A DNA stretch of 64,000 bases from Aspidiotus rigidus. Its lineage: Eukaryota; Arthropoda; Insecta; Hemiptera; Diaspididae. The stretch spans positions 6,308,001-6,372,000 of the forward strand of contig JAVHKY010000008.1 in assembly GCA_035079385.1 (NCBI GenBank), given 5' to 3'. Under the pieces are notes generated by a model. That model was not told where the DNA came from. It saw only the letters and a program-made list of their open reading frames with translations, and did not search any database. This document shows positions 10,730-22,520 of the stretch, piece after piece; the stretch's first letter is position 1; every line of letters begins with the position of its first letter. The translations under genes were made by a program, and so were the position numbers.

Positions 10730-12315
10730 GGTCTCGAGAAGGCCATAGCGTGGTTCTACATTTGCCTATTCCATTCCCGGTCTATCTCCTTCTTCATGAC
10801 AGTGGCCGCAAATGCAGACACCTGGTTCCATGCGTCTTTGGAACCTAGCATGGTGGATACCAGGCTCCTCGGGGGAAGCGCTTCATCTACCACGATCTCT
10901 TGAAGAGACTGACTAAGCTTGTCCCGCTCACACCTCCACGCCTCACACTTAAATCAGGTGTGCTGTGGTTTATCATCCCGCCATTGGTTAGAGTGCGAAC
11001 ACGATCGCCTGCTCAACTTTCCTGAACTTCTCGTGCAGGTACTTGTTGAAGCAGCCATGGCCACTTAACACCTGCGTCAGGTGGAAGTCAGCTGACCATG
11101 GTGTCGGTTCATCCACTCATCAAGGTCGTGCATTAACACACGGGTTGTACATGTACCCAGCTCGATCTGGGAAATTCTCGCTTTCGATTTTACAAGCAAG
11201 GAGCGCCTGGCCTCCTGTTTGACCCGCAAAGCCTCTTGGTTGGTCGTCGTCTTCTTCTTTGCTCTGAACACCACCGCTTTCTCCTCAGCAAGGAGATCGA
11301 TTGGTGGTAAACGTGCTAATAGGCAAAGAGCCTCCTTCGAGACAGCGTGGTAGGCACTAACACACCTCAGCGCAGCTATTAGTTGAATCTTTACCATTTT
11401 TCTTCTTCTGTATGGTATCTTCATGGAGTCGGCCCGTACTGTCGCATCATGTAGGAGGATCGACAAGGCGGTGCTCATCATGATCCTTCTTCTTGCTTCT
11501 CTCGGTCGTCTTAGGTACCTCATTAAGCGGCTTAGGTATCCTACTACCCTGCCCACCTTTTCCCTTGCCATCAGGAAATGGTGCCTGAAGCTCAGCGTTG
11601 AGTCAAACCAGATGCCCAGGTATTTCATTCGCTTCTTGGTTTCTATTTCCACACCTTGCAGACGATAGGTGAGTAGACTGAACTCCCCACGGATCGTGAA
11701 TGAAATGGCCACCGTCTTACTAACTGCAAGTTCGAGTCCAGCCGATTCAATCCAACGCATCACTATTTCTAGAGCCCGGTTTACCCTGCTTTCCACCGCT
11801 TCGGCAGTGCATACCACCAGGGTGTCATCCGCACAGCAGATGAGCTCCACACCCGGTGACAGCATTACCTTATATATCCCGTTAAATGCAACGCACCACA
11901 AAAGCGACCCGAGGGTCGACCCCTGCGGCACCCCACAAGTAAGAGAGCGCTTTACTCTACCAGCAGACGTCTCTGCTTGGATTTCACGATAGCTAAGATA
12001 GCTGCTTATCATCCTGAGCAGGTATGCGGACACTTCTGCGTCCACAAGAGCTTCCAATATCGTCTTTCATGGAATTGAATTGAACGCATTCCTTATGTCG
12101 AGGCTGACGGCTGCGCAAAACTGACTCGGCTATCCTCTTCAGCCGGATCCCAGCATCTGATGTACAGCGTCCAGTTTGAAAACCGTACTGACTACTAGAG
12201 ATTATATCTCTTTCCTTTAGATACCTTTCCAGGAGTTTCCCCAACAGACAAAGTGGTCGATGAGAGGATGGTAAACCAGATGATTTATCCTTCTTATCAA
12301 TCAACGCTAGCCTAA
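10730..12315 (-). pseudogene. R1-clade non-LTR retrotransposon ORF2, RT to C-terminus
   Basis: Minus-strand frames at 11993-12304 and 11077-12057, then a further shifted stretch down to about 10765, cover the RT. Visible are SSQYGFQTGRCTSDA, the VPQGSTLGSLLW box, CADDTLVV (the YADD box with Cys for Tyr), and KYLGIWFDSTLSFRHH. After a frameshift near 11100 comes the R1-type C-terminal block LTQVLSGHGCFNKYLHE and a stretch ending in WNRQM. There are at least two frameshifts. Clade assignment rests on the C-terminal GHGCF block and overall similarity to the plus-strand copy at 27.8-29.8 kb. No 28S rDNA flanks it, so it is not a canonical rDNA-inserted R1. Confidence 0.85.
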
Positions 12316-12319
12316 CTTT

Positions 12320-14840
12320 CTTCCATCAAGGCTTTTTCCTATAAAATAAATCATAACTGTCTTGCCCAGCCCCCCTCCCTTATCTTCTTGTATTTAGCCT
12401 ATATGCACTCGCTAGTGACGCCTTTGCTGCTTAAATAAATTTGAGTCAACTTTTTAGGCCAAACTGTATGATCTGTGCATGGGACAAACTTTCTTTTATT
12501 CTCTACATTTCAAGATGAGGATTTGTAAAGACAGAAAACGACAAGTGGGCCGATACGCGACTGAATGCTCTTGAAATTTCACAAAAAGCCGGGCGCGAAT
12601 GATAGGTTTTAATAATCTGTTGGCACGAAGCGCACACGACTAATTAAAGTTTACGCTTATGGTTGGTATTTGATTCGGAAGTAATTATGCGCCATTTTAA
12701 TACAATCTTTTGTATTTTGTCGCGACGTACGGAATTTGAATTTTCTGCGACTCCATAATAGCTGAAGAAGAATAGTATCGAGAATGAAAAGGAAACGAGT
12801 GCGAACGAGCCAGATTAAAATAACAACAAAAATTATGACTACTGACGTGAAACAGGAGAGACTTTCATTCGACTTCAAAAATATTTCTAGGACCGTAAAA
12901 CAACTCGTGCGAAGGATTGAAAGTTTTAGTTCATTAATAGGATAAAGAAAACTCACCATCGTTCAACACCTTGTTTCGACTTCCACAACCTAATTGGAAA
13001 ATCGAGAGAAGTTACCCAGTTTAGTAACGTCAAGGACCAGTACAAAATAATTATAATGCTTCAGTACCCTCGATATTGTTCATTTTTCGATATTTTACGT
13101 GAAGTAGAGTTCCCTTCCTCGATCACATCTGTTCTCTTGGGCCTATGACGCACGGCCTTCTTGCGTGAGTTTCATAATTAGGGTAAAGGAAGATGTGTCT
13201 GAGTACACAGTTTCACCATAAATAAATCAACTTCTTTGGTCTTAATAATTTTATGTTTACCTAGGCAATATGAGATGACGACGTATATTCTCTCATGCAC
13301 CATAAATCATACAGGTTATTTAACGCAGATTTATTATCGGGTGCTATGAAAAGTTTTTCAACGTAGAAGCACTTGTATTTAAGAAAGAAAAAATTACCTA
13401 AGCCTTCGAGGAATTGTTTTAAAAACCTGAGTGCACAAAACTACTCTACCATCGAAACATATCTTTAGGATGGACGTCAGTCAAAAATCCAACTTTCAAA
13501 AGTGAAAACGGCTTGCTGTCTTTCCACAGTCCAACTCTGGTATTACTCTTCCAGCGCAACACTCAACTCGACAATAAAATTAACTGTAAATTCGACACAT
13601 TTGTCATTCAGAATGTTATCTTTCAAAATTTGAAGTACACACTAACGAAGAGGGCACTCTATAACTCCCATCCATAACGTCACTTTAAAAAAATATATAT
13701 TCCTTATCTCACAAGGCACTCATTTTTATATTCTTCTTCGAATCTTTTCCAAAAACCATGATCGTATACACCATATCGACGATATAACTACAAACATTAA
13801 AGATTTACAAATACCTGAACATCGTCCCATTAAATTCATCGAACATTACCATTTTCCCATTCGAATGCTACTCACTCCGCAAGGAAAATATAAATATTTC
13901 AGAAATAGTGATTAGATTTCGCGATACGATACAGTCATGCTATTCGTACCACGTACGAAAAATATCCATGTATACTACACGCTAACTGAGGACTTATTAC
14001 GTGAAATTATATGTAGTCGACATTTTTCCTGCGTCAAAAAGCATTACCTTCGACGATCCTGCGAAAGTTTCATAAGAAAAAATATTCCTTATTTCGAAAT
14101 TATTTTAGTCGACACCCGAACGCATATATGCGAAATGAAAATTCGGAATGTCTCGTTATATTATCGAAGTTCTATCGAACGACGAATATCGCGGTCGTTC
14201 AAGGTCCCCTCTATTTTGCTTTTCTCGTCGCGAAACGACCCATCATCAGCCCCACATACACATCTGGACAAACAAAAATATTGACGAGGGGAGTGAATGA
14301 GCAGAAGTATGTTGTGTAAGTGCATTCCATTGAAGGAGAAAAAAAGACACGTAATTCAGCGCACAAAATCAATATAACATTTAAAAACGTTACGCGGCTG
14401 CCGCAATACTCGTAAACACACTCGTCCTCCTTCTTTGAAAGTAGACGAGTGAGTAATCGTGGGGGAGTGCATGCGTTTCTATAATTTTTCGTAGTCGTTG
14501 AAAAGTTCGTCGTCGGGAGGAACATCGAATAACAAGAAGAGCAGAGACAATTATCAACGAACTAAATATAAGTTTGAGGGTGGCTTTCTTCTTTCAGAAG
14601 GAAAATATTATGAAAATTAAATGCCTAGATATCATAGCCAATTATCAACGAAGGAGTACTTCAAACCGGAGGGAGATTGAGCTTCGCCAAATTAATTATA
14701 GATATTCGGTTCCTTTACGCCCTCAAATTCTTGACTGTCTTAGTTAGGAATACATACCTTTAAGTACTGGGATAACATCCACTCCTCAACGGTTTTCAAT
14801 AATGCGAAAATTATAATACATGAGCCAATTCGCTGATAGC
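12320..14840. other. No assignable feature
   Basis: AT-rich unique sequence. Frames at 12657-12959, 13937-14284 and 14211-14525 carry no recognised motif and no paired splice signals. Confidence 0.5.
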
Positions 14841-14847
14841 GCGACGT

Positions 14848-14950
14848 ACAGCCGCCCGGACTCCATTGTGGAGTGAGTACGGGTCGCTAATGCATCAGTT
14901 TTCTTTCCTCCAACACCTTTTCGGGATTAACTTCAGAGTTGGAAAAATTA
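14848..14950 (+). repeat. Dispersed repeat, copy 3 of 3
   Basis: The shortest copy of the family seen at 3262 and 10415: AGCCGCCCGGACTCC, GTACGGGTCGCTAATGCATC, TCCTCCAACACC, then TTTTCGGGATTAACTTCAGA. Confidence 0.55.
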
Positions 14951-15373
14951 AGTCAAAGCAATTTTTACAAATTTCAACGAGAAAATTCGATTTGCTTTCG
15001 ACCTCATAATGTTTCTACAAGAATTAAAAATTTATTTGGTAGATCCCCTCAACGTATTCTCAATCGTCAATAACACTCGATGAAAACAAAAAATGTTCTG
15101 ACGGAGCCAAATAAATAAAGATCATCGCTGCTTGATCCAGCTACCGATTAAGACAAAATGATTTTCAATAGCGGATAAAAGCACAGTAAAGACATTACGC
15201 AGCTTAGATCTCTTTTCTAGTATAATAAGTGAATTATACCTTTCGAGGACTCACTCGCTCCGCTCGTTCGAGCAGTCCTGGTCTAGCGCGAGTATAATAA
15301 GCTAACTATTCTGCACAAAGTCAGAAAATACTCGAAAGTTCTTGGGACCAGGGGGGGGGGGGACAACTCAGAC

Positions 15374-15517
15374 TCGCAGATTTCCAATAGACGGCTGAAG
15401 ACCGGTGAAGATATCATCAAAAAGATGAAACCCGGAACCAAACTTGCGAATTTCCAATAGACGGCCGAAGACCGATAAAGACATCATCAAAAAGATGAGA
15501 ACCAGAATTTTCGGTAG
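15374..15517. repeat. 72-bp tandem duplication
   Basis: Two adjacent copies contain ATTTCCAATAGACGGC, GAAGACCG and ATCATCAAAAAGATGA in the same order about 72 bp apart. A run of G residues precedes them at about 15351-15361. Confidence 0.8.
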
Positions 15518-15559
15518 CGGATGAAGACACAGTAAGGATATTCCTGATAAACCAGATCG

Positions 15560-16160
15560 ACTAAATATCGCAGTCGATTTTGTGTAAATATCGACCACAA
15601 ATAGACCGAGCGATCGCTCTGGTGAGTGACCAATAATAATAGACCAACTTTTTCAATCGATTTACTTCCGCTTTTCCGTATCACATTCAGACCACATTTA
15701 GACCAAATTGGACAAAATTTTGACTGAAAAAATTAGTCGATTTGTAGGTGATGTAGGTACCTTAAAATGATCTATCCTCAGTCATTGGTCATACATACTT
15801 CCTCTGCAATTGACTATAATTATTTTGACCATTTTTGACCAAAAAAACAATCGATTTCTACAGAATCTCGACAACATAAAATGTAGTTTCTCATATTCAA
15901 TATTCGTCAGTGTCAACAGACCACCATAATTAGACCATTTCGACGAGAAAAATCGATCGATTTCTGGGCACTGTAGACGATATAAACCAGTCTGTTGTAG
16001 TTTATATTATTCAAGCGATATCAACAGACCACTACAAATTGACCTCTTTTGACAGAACAAATTTTTGAGCAATATAGACACCATGAGAGCGTCTCTAGTG
16101 AGTAATATTAAATGACCACCCTACTTGGACCATTTTTAATGGGAAAAACCAGTCTTCAAC
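15560..16160. repeat. Degenerate minisatellite of about 105-125 bp
   Basis: Diverged units recur around CAACAGACCAC, GACCATTTTTGACC, AAAATCGATCGATTTCTG and GTAGACGATATA. Spacing is irregular, so copies have drifted. No coding frame is kept. Confidence 0.65.
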
Positions 16161-16249
16161 TAAGATGAAGACAGTAATCTCGTTAGCAGGGTTGTATTGA
16201 GACGAGTGTGATTTTGGTCTAAAATCAGTAAAATATGACTACATGTATC

Positions 16250-17110
16250 AATTATTAAACTTTCTATTATTTATGGACAATGTTCAGAAATTTGTGATTT
16301 ATAACAGTTAATATTGAATCAATTAATTTCAATAATTTCTTAAAATGAATCTAAATATTCGTATTTATTAATTTAAATTTAATTATTTCAATTCAATTAT
16401 TACAATTATTCTTTATTAATTTATTATTGATATAATTGATTTTTATTAATTTAATTTTTTAAAATAATAATTCAATGATTAAATTACCTATTTTTCAATT
16501 ATTTTTAAATAATTATTTTGTTATTTAAACCTAATCATTTTCTATAAATTGAACGTAACATTGAATAAAAAAATAACAAATATCATTCTGGTTCAATATG
16601 ATTAGGAATTTTAAATATTATTCAAAATTATTAAATAATCAATATTTGTATTTAAAGAATCAAATATAATAAAATCAAATAAATGAGATATAGAAAAATT
16701 ATTATTTAGTTGTTTCAATTTTTTTAGTTTTTTTATAATAATTTTCATATAAATTATTAAAACTTGATATTATCAATTTTATTAAATAAATAATTCTAAA
16801 AAAATTATTGATAATTCCAATCGAATAAACTGTACCAAAAAAATTGAAATAAGATGTTTATTTTTTCAACAATATTGTAGTATAATTTTTTTGGATAAAT
16901 TTAATATTCAATTTTAAAATATAGAATTAATATAAAAGAAAAATTTATAAAATCAAAATTAAAAAAAAAATTATATTTATTAATTAATCCTGATGAAATT
17001 CCTAAAATTGAATATATAAATCCAATGTTCTAATGATTAGTGGAATATGTTCATTTATTAAATAATTTCATTATTGAGAATATAAATTTTTAAATTTTAA
17101 ATTCAATTTT
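16250..17110 (-). pseudogene. CYTB: Nuclear mitochondrial insertion with cytochrome b
   Basis: This block is extremely AT-rich. On the minus strand at about 16606-16548, translation with TGA as Trp gives PNHIEPEWYLLFFYSMLRS, which matches the cytochrome b block around the invariant PEWYF. Further 5' at about 17010-16910 comes ILGISSGLINKYNFFFNFDF, consistent with the NPLGISS region that precedes it. The two blocks are about 420 bp apart instead of roughly 150 and in-frame stops lie between, so the copy is rearranged or holds extra mitochondrial or inserted sequence. Reading with the nuclear code stops at the TGA. It is a dead nuclear copy; whether it comes from this host is likely but not proven. 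Confidence 0.72.
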
Positions 17111-17174
17111 AAATTTCTTTATTCTTCTGCAAGTTGGCAAGCAACATTCCTGTTGATTCATTCCAAATATGACG

Positions 17175-17480
17175 GGCGCACAGCCCGTCTGGCCTCTCGC
17201 TCCGCTCGTTCGCCCCCTTCGTCTAGTATAAGTCTAATTTAGAATATTTAAAGCTAATAGCTTTCTCCGAAGCCTGTCGTATAAAAGAAGCCTAGCCCTA
17301 GTATGAAGCTGGTATAAAGGAGGTTTGGACGTAGTATAAGCCCAGTATAAAATGTCAAATAGTATAGCTTAGCTATGTTCTAAGCTAGTATACTGTATAT
17401 TAGGCCAGGGTTTCACATCCCTTCTTTGACTAGTATAAGTCTAGTCGAGAGGTAATATAAAGCTAGTATAAGCATAGTAT
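17175..17480. repeat. CTAGTATAAG motif array
   Basis: Many irregular copies of CTAGTATAAGYCTA and AGTATAAAGCTAG follow a CTCGCTCCGCTCGTTCG block at 17195-17213. The same pair of motifs occurs on the other side of the mitochondrial insertion (CTCGCTCCGCTCGTTCG at about 15249-15265, TAGTATAATAAG at 15218 and 15290), so the insertion lies within this repeat environment. Confidence 0.7.
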
Positions 17481-17509
17481 ACCAGTAGTTCACTACAAGG
17501 AGAGTCCAG

Positions 17510-17645
17510 GGGGACGGACGGACGCAAATTTCGGAATTAGGGTGGGAGGGTCAGAGCAGAAATTCTTCCAAGTGTCAAGGTCATGGTTGTACGGACGGAC
17601 GCAAATTTTGGAATTAGGGTAGGGGGGGGGGGGGTCAGGTCAGCG
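17510..17645. repeat. Short duplicated block with poly(G)
   Basis: ACGGACGGACGCAAATTT followed by GGAATTAGGGTRGG is present near 17515 and again near 17592; the second copy runs into a stretch of G residues at about 17622-17633. Confidence 0.7.
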
Positions 17646-18249
17646 CTAAGACATGAAACATGTCAAAAGATTGTTGTAAAAGAAATAAAGATTGTTGTAC
17701 GTATTTTTGGACATTTTTGTGATTCTCTACATCAGCTTATCAATGATGGGAATGTAAATCGTGAATTGCTTCACTGAGCGCACAATTCTCTGCGTGAATA
17801 ACGTGTAGGCACGCGCATTGTGTGAATCAGTGTCACCAGAATCACCCTCATGAATTTTCCCTTTTAAATATTTGTATGTGATCATGAAATGATTTTCAGA
17901 AAAATGAGTAGAACGCTGTAACCATGAGAGCCAATCAAATGAAAATATTATGTGTCCTAAAAGAAAAAGTAAGCAACATTTCTGTACACTTCTTTCAACA
18001 TCTTGGAGTTTTTAATGATACAATATTCCAAAAGTGTTAGTTTCAAGTAATTTTCAAGCATTGAAATGCAATTTGTAAGAAACCTGCAGGCGGTAGCAAA
18101 AAGGGGCAAACGGTATTGTGTTCAGCGTGAAAAATACTTCTATAAACACTTTTGCTAGTTTATGTTCATTTCAAAAGTTTGATGTGTTATTGAGGAGTTA
18201 TTGGGCGAATTTTCTGACTATTTTATGATTTTTAATAGGATGAGGTATT

Positions 18250-18520
18250 TGTTGACGACGTGAGTCATATCTAGCTCGAAAGTCAAAATTTTTACAAGTC
18301 CTCTTCCTACCATATATAGCTCAAGAGTCGAAATTTCTCCAAGTCACCCTGCTATCATTTACTACAGCTCGAGAGTCAAAATCTTTTGAAGTTTTTGGTC
18401 GAACGTCGTACGGCAAATTTTTCGGAAAACCCCCGCAGAACAGGTTACCTGTTAAAATTTCCACTCTCGAGCCATTATATATTATGATAGGAAGGAAAAG
18501 GACTTCGAAAACCACCATCA
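18250..18520. repeat. Dispersed AGCTCxAGAGTCGAAAxTTT repeat
   Basis: Copies of ATATATAGCTCAAGAGTCGA and AGCTCGAGAGTCAAAAT appear in plus orientation, and an inverted version (CTCGAGCCATTATATATTAT) follows near 18470, giving a loose inverted repeat. Related sequence occurs near 21480, 21620, 36340, 39850 and 49340. Confidence 0.6.
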
Positions 18521-18529
18521 TACAATGGG

Positions 18530-19380
18530 CTCAGGAAAACTTAAGGATCTTCAAGAATTCGATTTGAATACTCAATACCAAAACAGATTCAACCCATAGA
18601 ACAGGTTCCCGGCATTCCTCGTTTAACTTCGTTAAGGAAGCAGTAAATTCACACGACCTGGTGGGATTCGTGTTGCCAGAAGAGCAGACATCATTCAAGT
18701 TTTGATCGTTGCCTTTCGTCTGATACAGTTTCGGCATTGATGTAGACGAGATTGGATCTTGTACGATTCTAAACTTTCTTCTCAACTTCGGTCTTAGAAG
18801 CTGTTGACGTGTTCATAATATACGAGCATTTTGACCAAAAGGAAGAACAATCGGGAAGCCTTGTTCCCAAACAAAGTCTGAATTCTGAAGTGGGACCGCA
18901 AAATTAATTGATGCGCCTCATGCATCAAGGAATGGTACAAGTCAAAACAAGGAGCAGTGCTTTGCTTGGACTTTTTTTATTCAGCGATTAAGAGCCCATT
19001 CTACTTCGGACCATAGAAACACATTTGCTACGCTGCTATCCACATCCGTTTATTCTCGAAGTGTGTCAACGAAATAGTAAATTAACGACAGCTCGTGGCC
19101 TTTTTTAAATTTGTATTTCGTGTTAACAACATTCCCATTTAAATTAGGTATATAAATCTAATTAATAAATTTCTTCTTATATTAAAATAACATGATAAAT
19201 TAAACAAAATATCCCTGATTGATTATTAGAAATTGAGAGATGGCCCAAAAAAAAATTGTCTCGGTAAGCCTCACTAACCCTGTGATGTTCATTTCATTAA
19301 CCAAAAGTCATTTTTAGTAAATAAGATTACATATTTCGCATTTATGCTCTAAATAAAAGATGTCAAAAACTAAAATGATG
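18530..19380. other. No assignable feature
   Basis: The frame at 18531-18785 (minus) has no recognised domain. The block just downstream of the secreted-protein gene may include its 3' untranslated region. Confidence 0.4.
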
Positions 19381-19384
19381 TAGA

Positions 19385-20980
19385 CTAATAATCGATATAA
19401 TATCTCACTACATTCGAGCTCATGTTATAGATGTGAAACTTAGGCCTATCAATTTCTTCATAATCTGTGATGTAAGTACGATACACGAAAAAGTTATCCG
19501 GTCCCGTACCGTAAGATACATAAAAGCGGTGTTTTTCTGTATTCATCATAACCGTCTGACAATTTATCATCCATTCGTGATACGGAATTATTACTTGTTG
19601 ATGATTAAACGACACTTGGTTTCGCTTGCATTTGATATTATCCTCGTCGTATGATGTGACCAAATTATCGCGCAAAATTCCGTTAGAATTTAATACTGAA
19701 GAGCAGATCTGAATGAGTTCTGCGTGACTCGATTTACAAACTGGATCATCGTCTGCATCATCAGCTGTGTGCGATAGATATTTTATTATACGAGTAAATA
19801 AAACTATTGGAGTAAATAAAACTATTGATTCGAAGAGCGATTTTTCGAACAATAAGAGGTTCTTCGTGGCAACGGTTCCCTGCAAAAGCACGCAATACTA
19901 GAGTCACGTGTCCTAGTTATAGATTAGGCGTGCTCTAAAGACTCCCTCCCCTCTACCGATCACTAGCTCAAAGTTCTCATTGAAACATGAAGAATATATG
20001 TTAGTGTTCGCCCACATAGAACAGATGACTTAAGCCTGTTAGTGTGGTCAAATCTATAATTTACGTTATTATTGAGGGGATTCATCCCTCCTGAAATGAG
20101 AGTAGAGTAGAATATTTGTAAAAAAAATTATTTCTCACTTCTTTCTGATGGCCGAGATTTTAAATAAAGTTGTTCAAGTTTACTTGCTCGGGTCTCTAGA
20201 ACGGTAGCAGGTTCTACAGCTACATACCAAGGTCTAACTTTTTCCTTATTTTGATCATCTATGAAAACAAAACGACCAGGAACGTATTCGTCATCCTCGG
20301 ATTTATCACGATTCAAATTGTACTCTTCAGAAAGAGATATTTGGGTGTTCCATTCTGTACCCATGTGTAATGCCAAACATCTGAAACTATTCTCTTCTAC
20401 TTGGTCATCAATTGATTTAAGGTAAATGTGTCGTTTTTCAGAACGAAACGCCATTTGAATCTTAGACACCGAATCGTCCTCATTTTCTGGTTCTTCTTCC
20501 GATGAATTTACTGTTCTAATGAAATCCCCATAAACCAGCGATTTCTTATCGGCAGGTTCTATTCGTAATCTCCAAAACACACTGCTTTTCAGTACGCTCC
20601 CACATATAAGATTTTTGGTACGCACATCCAAAGCGTCCTCTGATGGTCGTTCACCTTCTATAATTGAGAAGAATTATCGTGAAAATTAATGTCTGTGAAG
20701 TACAAGGGTCTGTATTGTGATGAAAGTTGTTAAAAGACTCTTTCCAGGTGCAAATTCAGGCCCCTCTCGCACTGTTCAGATTGAATGCTGGTCAATTACA
20801 TATAGATTTTATGAAAAAGTTCTTACTCGCATTAATTTCACGGATATCTTGAAAAAATTTTTCAACATTTCCAAATCCAGGAACAACTTTTAAATATTTA
20901 GTTGGCTCTCGCTCAGTACTACTCTTCGGAGAAAAGATTAAAATCAGTGAACAAATTTTGAGCACACGTAAGAAAATCAT
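19385..20980 (-). CDS. Predicted secreted protein, three exons, 350 residues
   Basis: Three minus-strand exons join in frame: 20827-20980 (154 nt), 20139-20657 (519 nt) and 19385-19764 (380 nt), total 1053 nt. Donors are A|GTAAGA and A|GTGAGA; acceptors are TTATAG| and CACACAG|. Introns are 169 and 374 nt. The chosen ATG at 20980 gives a signal-peptide-like start (MIFLRVLKICSLILIF), so the product is probably secreted or luminal. The mature part has acidic patches (SSEEEPENEDD, TDDADDDP) and is Tyr-rich at the C-terminus. If the second donor is not used, exon 2 runs on to a stop at 20128 and gives a 227-residue form. No family is recognised. An A/T-rich TATA-like stretch lies upstream near 21056-21066. 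This looks like a real host gene. Confidence 0.68.
20658..20826 (-). other. Intron 1 of the secreted-protein gene
   Basis: The boundaries are GTAAGA at the 5' side and ATTATAG at the 3' side. Its length of 169 nt is typical of small insect introns. It interrupts after the first base of a codon, and the joined codon is Lys. Confidence 0.65.
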
Positions 20981-21667
20981 TGTGAGTATCAAAAATATTC
21001 TAAAAAGAGAAACGAAATTGAAGTGTATATCTTCGAGTCGCAGAGACAAACTGATTAAATTTATAAACCAGGTCTGTATTAGAAATCTGTATAAATTTTT
21101 AGCGCGGTTTTCAAAACAAAGTGAAAACATCTGTAATTTCAAGCGCTCAGAAATTTTAGGTCACATCAACCAGATTAAGTCTCCCTGTAACGTTTTTATC
21201 ATCCGTTGAACCTGCCTGTGACGTCATGAATTCCTATGCCGTATGAGGATGATTTTTAAATAGTAGATATTAAAAGTGCGACGCTTCTTAGAGGGTTATA
21301 AAATGGAAGCCACCTCTCACAATATTCTTGACTTGAAGAAATAAAGGAGTGTTGCTTTTCATGTATGCTTTAGACTAAATGCAGACTCAGACCAGGGAGC
21401 AGAATAAGGGAAATACTCTTCTCAAATATAGTGCAAAACCTCAAAATTTTCAAAGTCCCTTGCTTCGTTTGGCTCGAAAGTCCCTGCAAATGTAGGTCGA
21501 AGGTTACAATCTGTCGAACGGCTCATTTTATTAAGAGGGGACATTTTTTATGGGGGGGGGGGGGGGTCGGAAAAAAGTCCACTGGCCGGCCGGCAATCTA
21601 CGTAAGGTCGTATCATGTACAGCTCGGAGGTCGAAATTTCTCTCCAAGTCCCCATCCTACTATGTAT

Positions 21668-21716
21668 AGCTCCAAAGTCCGGACCTGTGATGTCACAATT
21701 TGATATCGTCATAGGT
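21668..21716. repeat. CRE-palindrome dispersed repeat, copy 1
   Basis: Part of a three-copy block (also 24095-24150 and 49367-49415) of the form AGCTCCAAAGTCCGGRCCTG followed by TGAYGTCACAATTTGAT. In this copy the palindrome is changed to TGATGTCA. Upstream, 21470-21660 carries related AGCTCGRAGGTCGAAATTTC sequence and a G run at about 21551-21566. Confidence 0.7.
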
Positions 21717-21984
21717 CAGCCTCAGCCTTGTGCAAAGCCTTAAAAGACCGTTCAAAAGAGGACCAAAATCAATTTTTCCATATATTTCCCAAAATTGAAT
21801 TTTATGAAAAAATTTTTCAAAAAAAGTTGTTCTTCGTTGAATTTCCTAATGAAATGAGCTATTCAGCTTTCAGGATAGAGCAGCTAGTCAGTAAAAAAGG
21901 GTTTTCAATATTAAAGATAAAAGGATGCGCTATATTTTTTTTATATTCAGATAGTTTTGGTGCTGATTTATGGAGTCTTGCATC

Positions 21985-22190
21985 ATTACAGACGAGCATA
22001 AAATTGAACCTGGGGGAAGGCGTGTATCCTTCAATTTTTCAGCCAGGGCACTCGAATTCCTAACTGAATAAGGAGACTCCACCTCCACACAAGCTTTGAA
22101 CCATCTCTTCCCAGGAACTTGGCGAGGGAGAAGCGAACGAGACAACCGGCCGCGTCGGCACATTTTCCTGGACAACCGTAAAATTAAAAA
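21985..22190 (-). pseudogene. Penelope-like RT fragment
   Basis: On the minus strand a shifted pair of frames gives VPTRPVVSFASPS and then SVRNSSALAEKLKDTRLPPG followed by SILCSS. In PLE copy 2 the aligned order is GVPIRPVVSFVASPTYSLAKF, then SVLNSCTLANNLMDVSLPQG, then VTLCSFS. The fragment covers only RT motif 2 up to just before the first catalytic Asp, and ends at the inverted-repeat arm. Confidence 0.7.
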
Positions 22191-22445
22191 ATGCATTGAT
22201 TCTAAAATGTTTCGGGTCAATTCTTGAAGACCGGAGAGTCTCATTCTGATACGATTTAGAAGGAGGGAGAAGGGGGAAATTTCTTCTCTAAATTACGAAT
22301 AAAGAAAGCTCCTCTTTAGACATCCTGAGAAGATAAATAAGAAATCGGAGGATATTCAAGTGCTCCATGACTGACGAATGTAGACGACTTCAACTGTCTA
22401 CAAAAAGTAAAATCTATCTTGAAAGAAAAAATATTTTCCAGGCAG

Positions 22446-22520
22446 AGGGAGTGGGCCAGTAGTTAGGGCGATGATGAGAGGCTGAGCCCTGTCTACTGAT
22501 GTCATCAGTTCCACTCAGCC
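22446..22520 (+). mobile_element. Possible tRNA-derived SINE head
   Basis: GTGGGCCAGTAGTTAGGGCG resembles a pol III box A, and about 50 bp on, CAGTTCCACTCAG is a weak box B. There is no tRNA cloverleaf and no defined 3' end. This is a weak match that might be chance. Confidence 0.22.

Noticed and set aside
10402..10848. Plus-strand frame of 148 codons
   Set aside because: It overlaps a dispersed repeat and the antisense of the R1 C-terminal region, with no domain.
11669..11992. Plus-strand open frame opposite the R1 RT
   Set aside because: A shadow of the minus-strand RT with conserved boxes VPQGS and ADD.
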